From positions 4,430,929-4,494,928 of the forward strand of contig CP042469.1 in assembly GCA_015243575.1 (NCBI GenBank): a stretch of 64,000 nucleotides of DNA, given 5' to 3'. Position 1 is the first letter of the stretch, and each line of letters opens with the position of its first letter. Shown here piece by piece: positions 62,601 through 64,000 of this stretch. The position numbers and the translations under genes are program-made. The stretch comes from Clostridiales bacterium (GTDB lineage: Bacteria; Bacillota; Clostridia; Peptostreptococcales; Anaerovoracaceae). A model generated the notes under the pieces. That model saw only the letters and a program-made list of their open reading frames with translations, did no database searches and was not told the DNA's origin.

Positions 62601-64000
62601 ATGAGACTTTCAAAAATGTATATTAGAACGTTAAGAGAGGTTCCTAACGAAGCAGAGATTCCAAGCCATATCTGGCTGCTGCGGGCCGGTATGATCCGCA
62701 GGCTGGTGTCCGGCGTATACGGCTTCATGCCTCTTGGTTTTCGCTCCGTAAGGAAGATTGAAGATATTGTTCGTGAGGAGATGGATGCCAAGGGCGGGCA
62801 GGAAATTCACATGTCGGCTCTTCAGCCTGCTGAATTGTGGCAGGAGTCTGGCAGATGGTATGCTTACGGGCCGGAAATGTGGAGATTAAGGGATAGAAAT
62901 GAAAGGGAGTTCTGCCTGGGGCCAACCCATGAAGAAATCTTTACTGATATTGTGAGAAGCGAAGTAAGCTCATATCGTCAGCTTCCTCTGAATCTTTATC
63001 AGATCCAGACGAAGTACAGAGATGAGAAAAGACCTCGTTTCGGCTTAATGAGAAGCCGGGAATTCGTTATGAAGGATGCGTACTCCTTTGACAGGGACTG
63101 GGAAGGTCTTGATCAGAGCTATCGTGATATGTATGATGCATATGAAAGAGTATTCACGCGCTGCGGGCTGGTATTTCGTGCGGTAGAAGCGGATACTGGT
63201 GCCATCGGCGGCAGTGCTTCCCATGAATTCACTGCCCTTTCCGAAGTAGGAGAAAGTGAAATCGCTTACTGTGGAAGCTGTGATATGGCCGCTACCTCCG
63301 AGAGAGCAGAATGCGTGAACGATACTCCCTCCGATGAAGCGGAGCTGCCCCTGGAAAAGGTGGTAACACCTGGAACCAAAACGATTGCAGAGGTGGCTGG
63401 CTTCCTTAAGGTGGACGAAAAGCAGACGATAAAAGCGCTTCTTTTTAGAGTCTACGGCGAAGCAGAGGAGTCTGTTTCCTATGTTGCTGCATTTATTCGG
63501 GGTGATCGTGAGCTGAATATGACAAAGCTGGTCAATGCACTGGGTGTTCCTGAGCATGCTGTGGAATTTGCGGATGAAGCAGAAATGGGTGCTGTCACTG
63601 GAAGCGTGGGAGGTTTTACAGGCCCGGTAGGCTTGCATGACTGTAAGATCCTCGTGGACAGTGAATTGGTCGGTCTAAAAAACCTAGTGGCAGGTGCCTG
63701 TGAAAAGGATCACCATCTGATCAATGTAAACTACGGTCGAGATTATAAAGGTGATATCGTTACGGATCTTAAGCTCATCAAGGCCGGAGACAAGTGTCCG
63801 GTCTGCGGTGCTCCGGTTAAGATGGCAAGAGGGATCGAAGTTGGACAGGTATTCAAGCTTGGAACAAAATACAGCAAATCCATGGGTGCTTATTATAAGG
63901 ACGAAAACATGAATGACCAGCTGATCATCATGGGCTGCTACGGAATCGGTGTTACAAGAACCCTTGCAGCAATCGTCGAGCAGCATCATGATGAAAACGG
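62601..64000 (+). CDS. proS: Prolyl-tRNA synthetase, bacterial type (3' end outside the window)
   Basis: ProRS charges tRNA-Pro. The visible 466 residues include class II motif 1 (GVYGFMPLGFR), motif 2 (YRDEKRPRFGLMRSREFVMKDAYSF), and an INS (YbaK-like) editing domain between motifs 2 and 3 (about 240-390). Motif 3 lies near the end as GCYGIGVTRTLAAIVEQ. A bacterial-type (INS) ProRS is full length at about 570 residues, so the anticodon-binding domain is cut off. AAAGGAGA precedes the ATG. Confidence 0.95.
   Translation, partial: MRLSKMYIRTLREVPNEAEIPSHIWLLRAGMIRRLVSGVYGFMPLGFRSVRKIEDIVREEMDAKGGQEIHMSALQPAELWQESGRWYAYGPEMWRLRDRNEREFCLGPTHEEIFTDIVRSEVSSYRQLPLNLYQIQTKYRDEKRPRFGLMRSREFVMKDAYSFDRDWEGLDQSYRDMYDAYERVFTRCGLVFRAVEADTGAIGGSASHEFTALSEVGESEIAYCGSCDMAATSERAECVNDTPSDEAELPLEKVVTPGTKTIAEVAGFLKVDEKQTIKALLFRVYGEAEESVSYVAAFIRGDRELNMTKLVNALGVPEHAVEFADEAEMGAVTGSVGGFTGPVGLHDCKILVDSELVGLKNLVAGACEKDHHLINVNYGRDYKGDIVTDLKLIKAGDKCPVCGAPVKMARGIEVGQVFKLGTKYSKSMGAYYKDENMNDQLIIMGCYGIGVTRTLAAIVEQHHDEN

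Overview
The window is one contiguous piece of a chromosome from a low-to-mid GC, spore-forming, strictly anaerobic Firmicute, most likely a clostridial relative. The supporting genes are spoIIE, a PPi-dependent phosphofructokinase, a Na+-translocating biotin decarboxylase, hydroxylamine reductase/hybrid cluster protein, HPr kinase, and a CarD - PIN/TRAM - IspDF - ProS housekeeping run. Shine-Dalgarno sites are strong (AGGAGG-like), and TTG and GTG starts are frequent. I see no tRNA, rRNA, CRISPR array, transposase or phage genes.

Region 1 (0-9.8 kb) holds a truncated FtsW/RodA protein, an ECF sigma/anti-sigma pair, a short SpoIIE, spermidine synthase, TilS and FtsH. Region 2 (9.9-19.3 kb) holds a PucR regulator, a secreted glycerophosphodiester phosphodiesterase and a hotdog thioesterase. 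It then holds a methylmalonyl-CoA/glutaconyl-CoA-type decarboxylase cluster (alpha, delta/gamma, biotin carrier, beta) followed by a second beta subunit and a 46-residue gamma-like peptide. Region 3 (19.4-31.8 kb) is housekeeping: CoaX, DusB, GreA, LysS, AsnRS, two Gate-domain membrane proteins, an EF-G-like GTPase, Hcp and RadA.

Region 4 (31.9-41.3 kb) carries small or accessory genes (basic-tailed protein, GNAT, nitroreductase, HD hydrolase, lytic transglycosylase, GGDEF/HD-GYP protein), a two-component system and Pfp. Region 5 (41.9-48.2 kb) is a glucitol-type PTS operon: SorC regulator, GutM, EIIC, EIIBC and EIIA. It is followed by a SAF-domain dehydrogenase and a Cof-type HAD phosphatase. 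No SrlD-like sorbitol-6-phosphate dehydrogenase is present.

Region 6 (48.2-58.5 kb) is an acetoin-dehydrogenase-type 2-oxoacid complex (E1 alpha, E1 beta, E2, lipoyl-E3), then two HPr genes, enzyme I and convergent HPr kinase. This region carries clear scars of an old tandem duplication. A ptsI 5' remnant follows the first HPr. A remnant of the E2 end plus the E3 start precedes the second HPr. An 81-bp GC-rich direct repeat overlaps the E3 stop codon. Region 7 (58.8-64 kb) holds a cysteine-rich glycine-heptad protein, CarD, PIN/TRAM, IspDF and a ProS gene cut by the window edge.

Non-coding structure is prominent. A family of short imperfect hairpins with GGAA-CGCTG / CAGCG-TTCC-type arms is scattered over intergenic sites. 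A densely structured block of about 170-230 nt lies between lysS and asnS. Many intrinsic terminators are evident.
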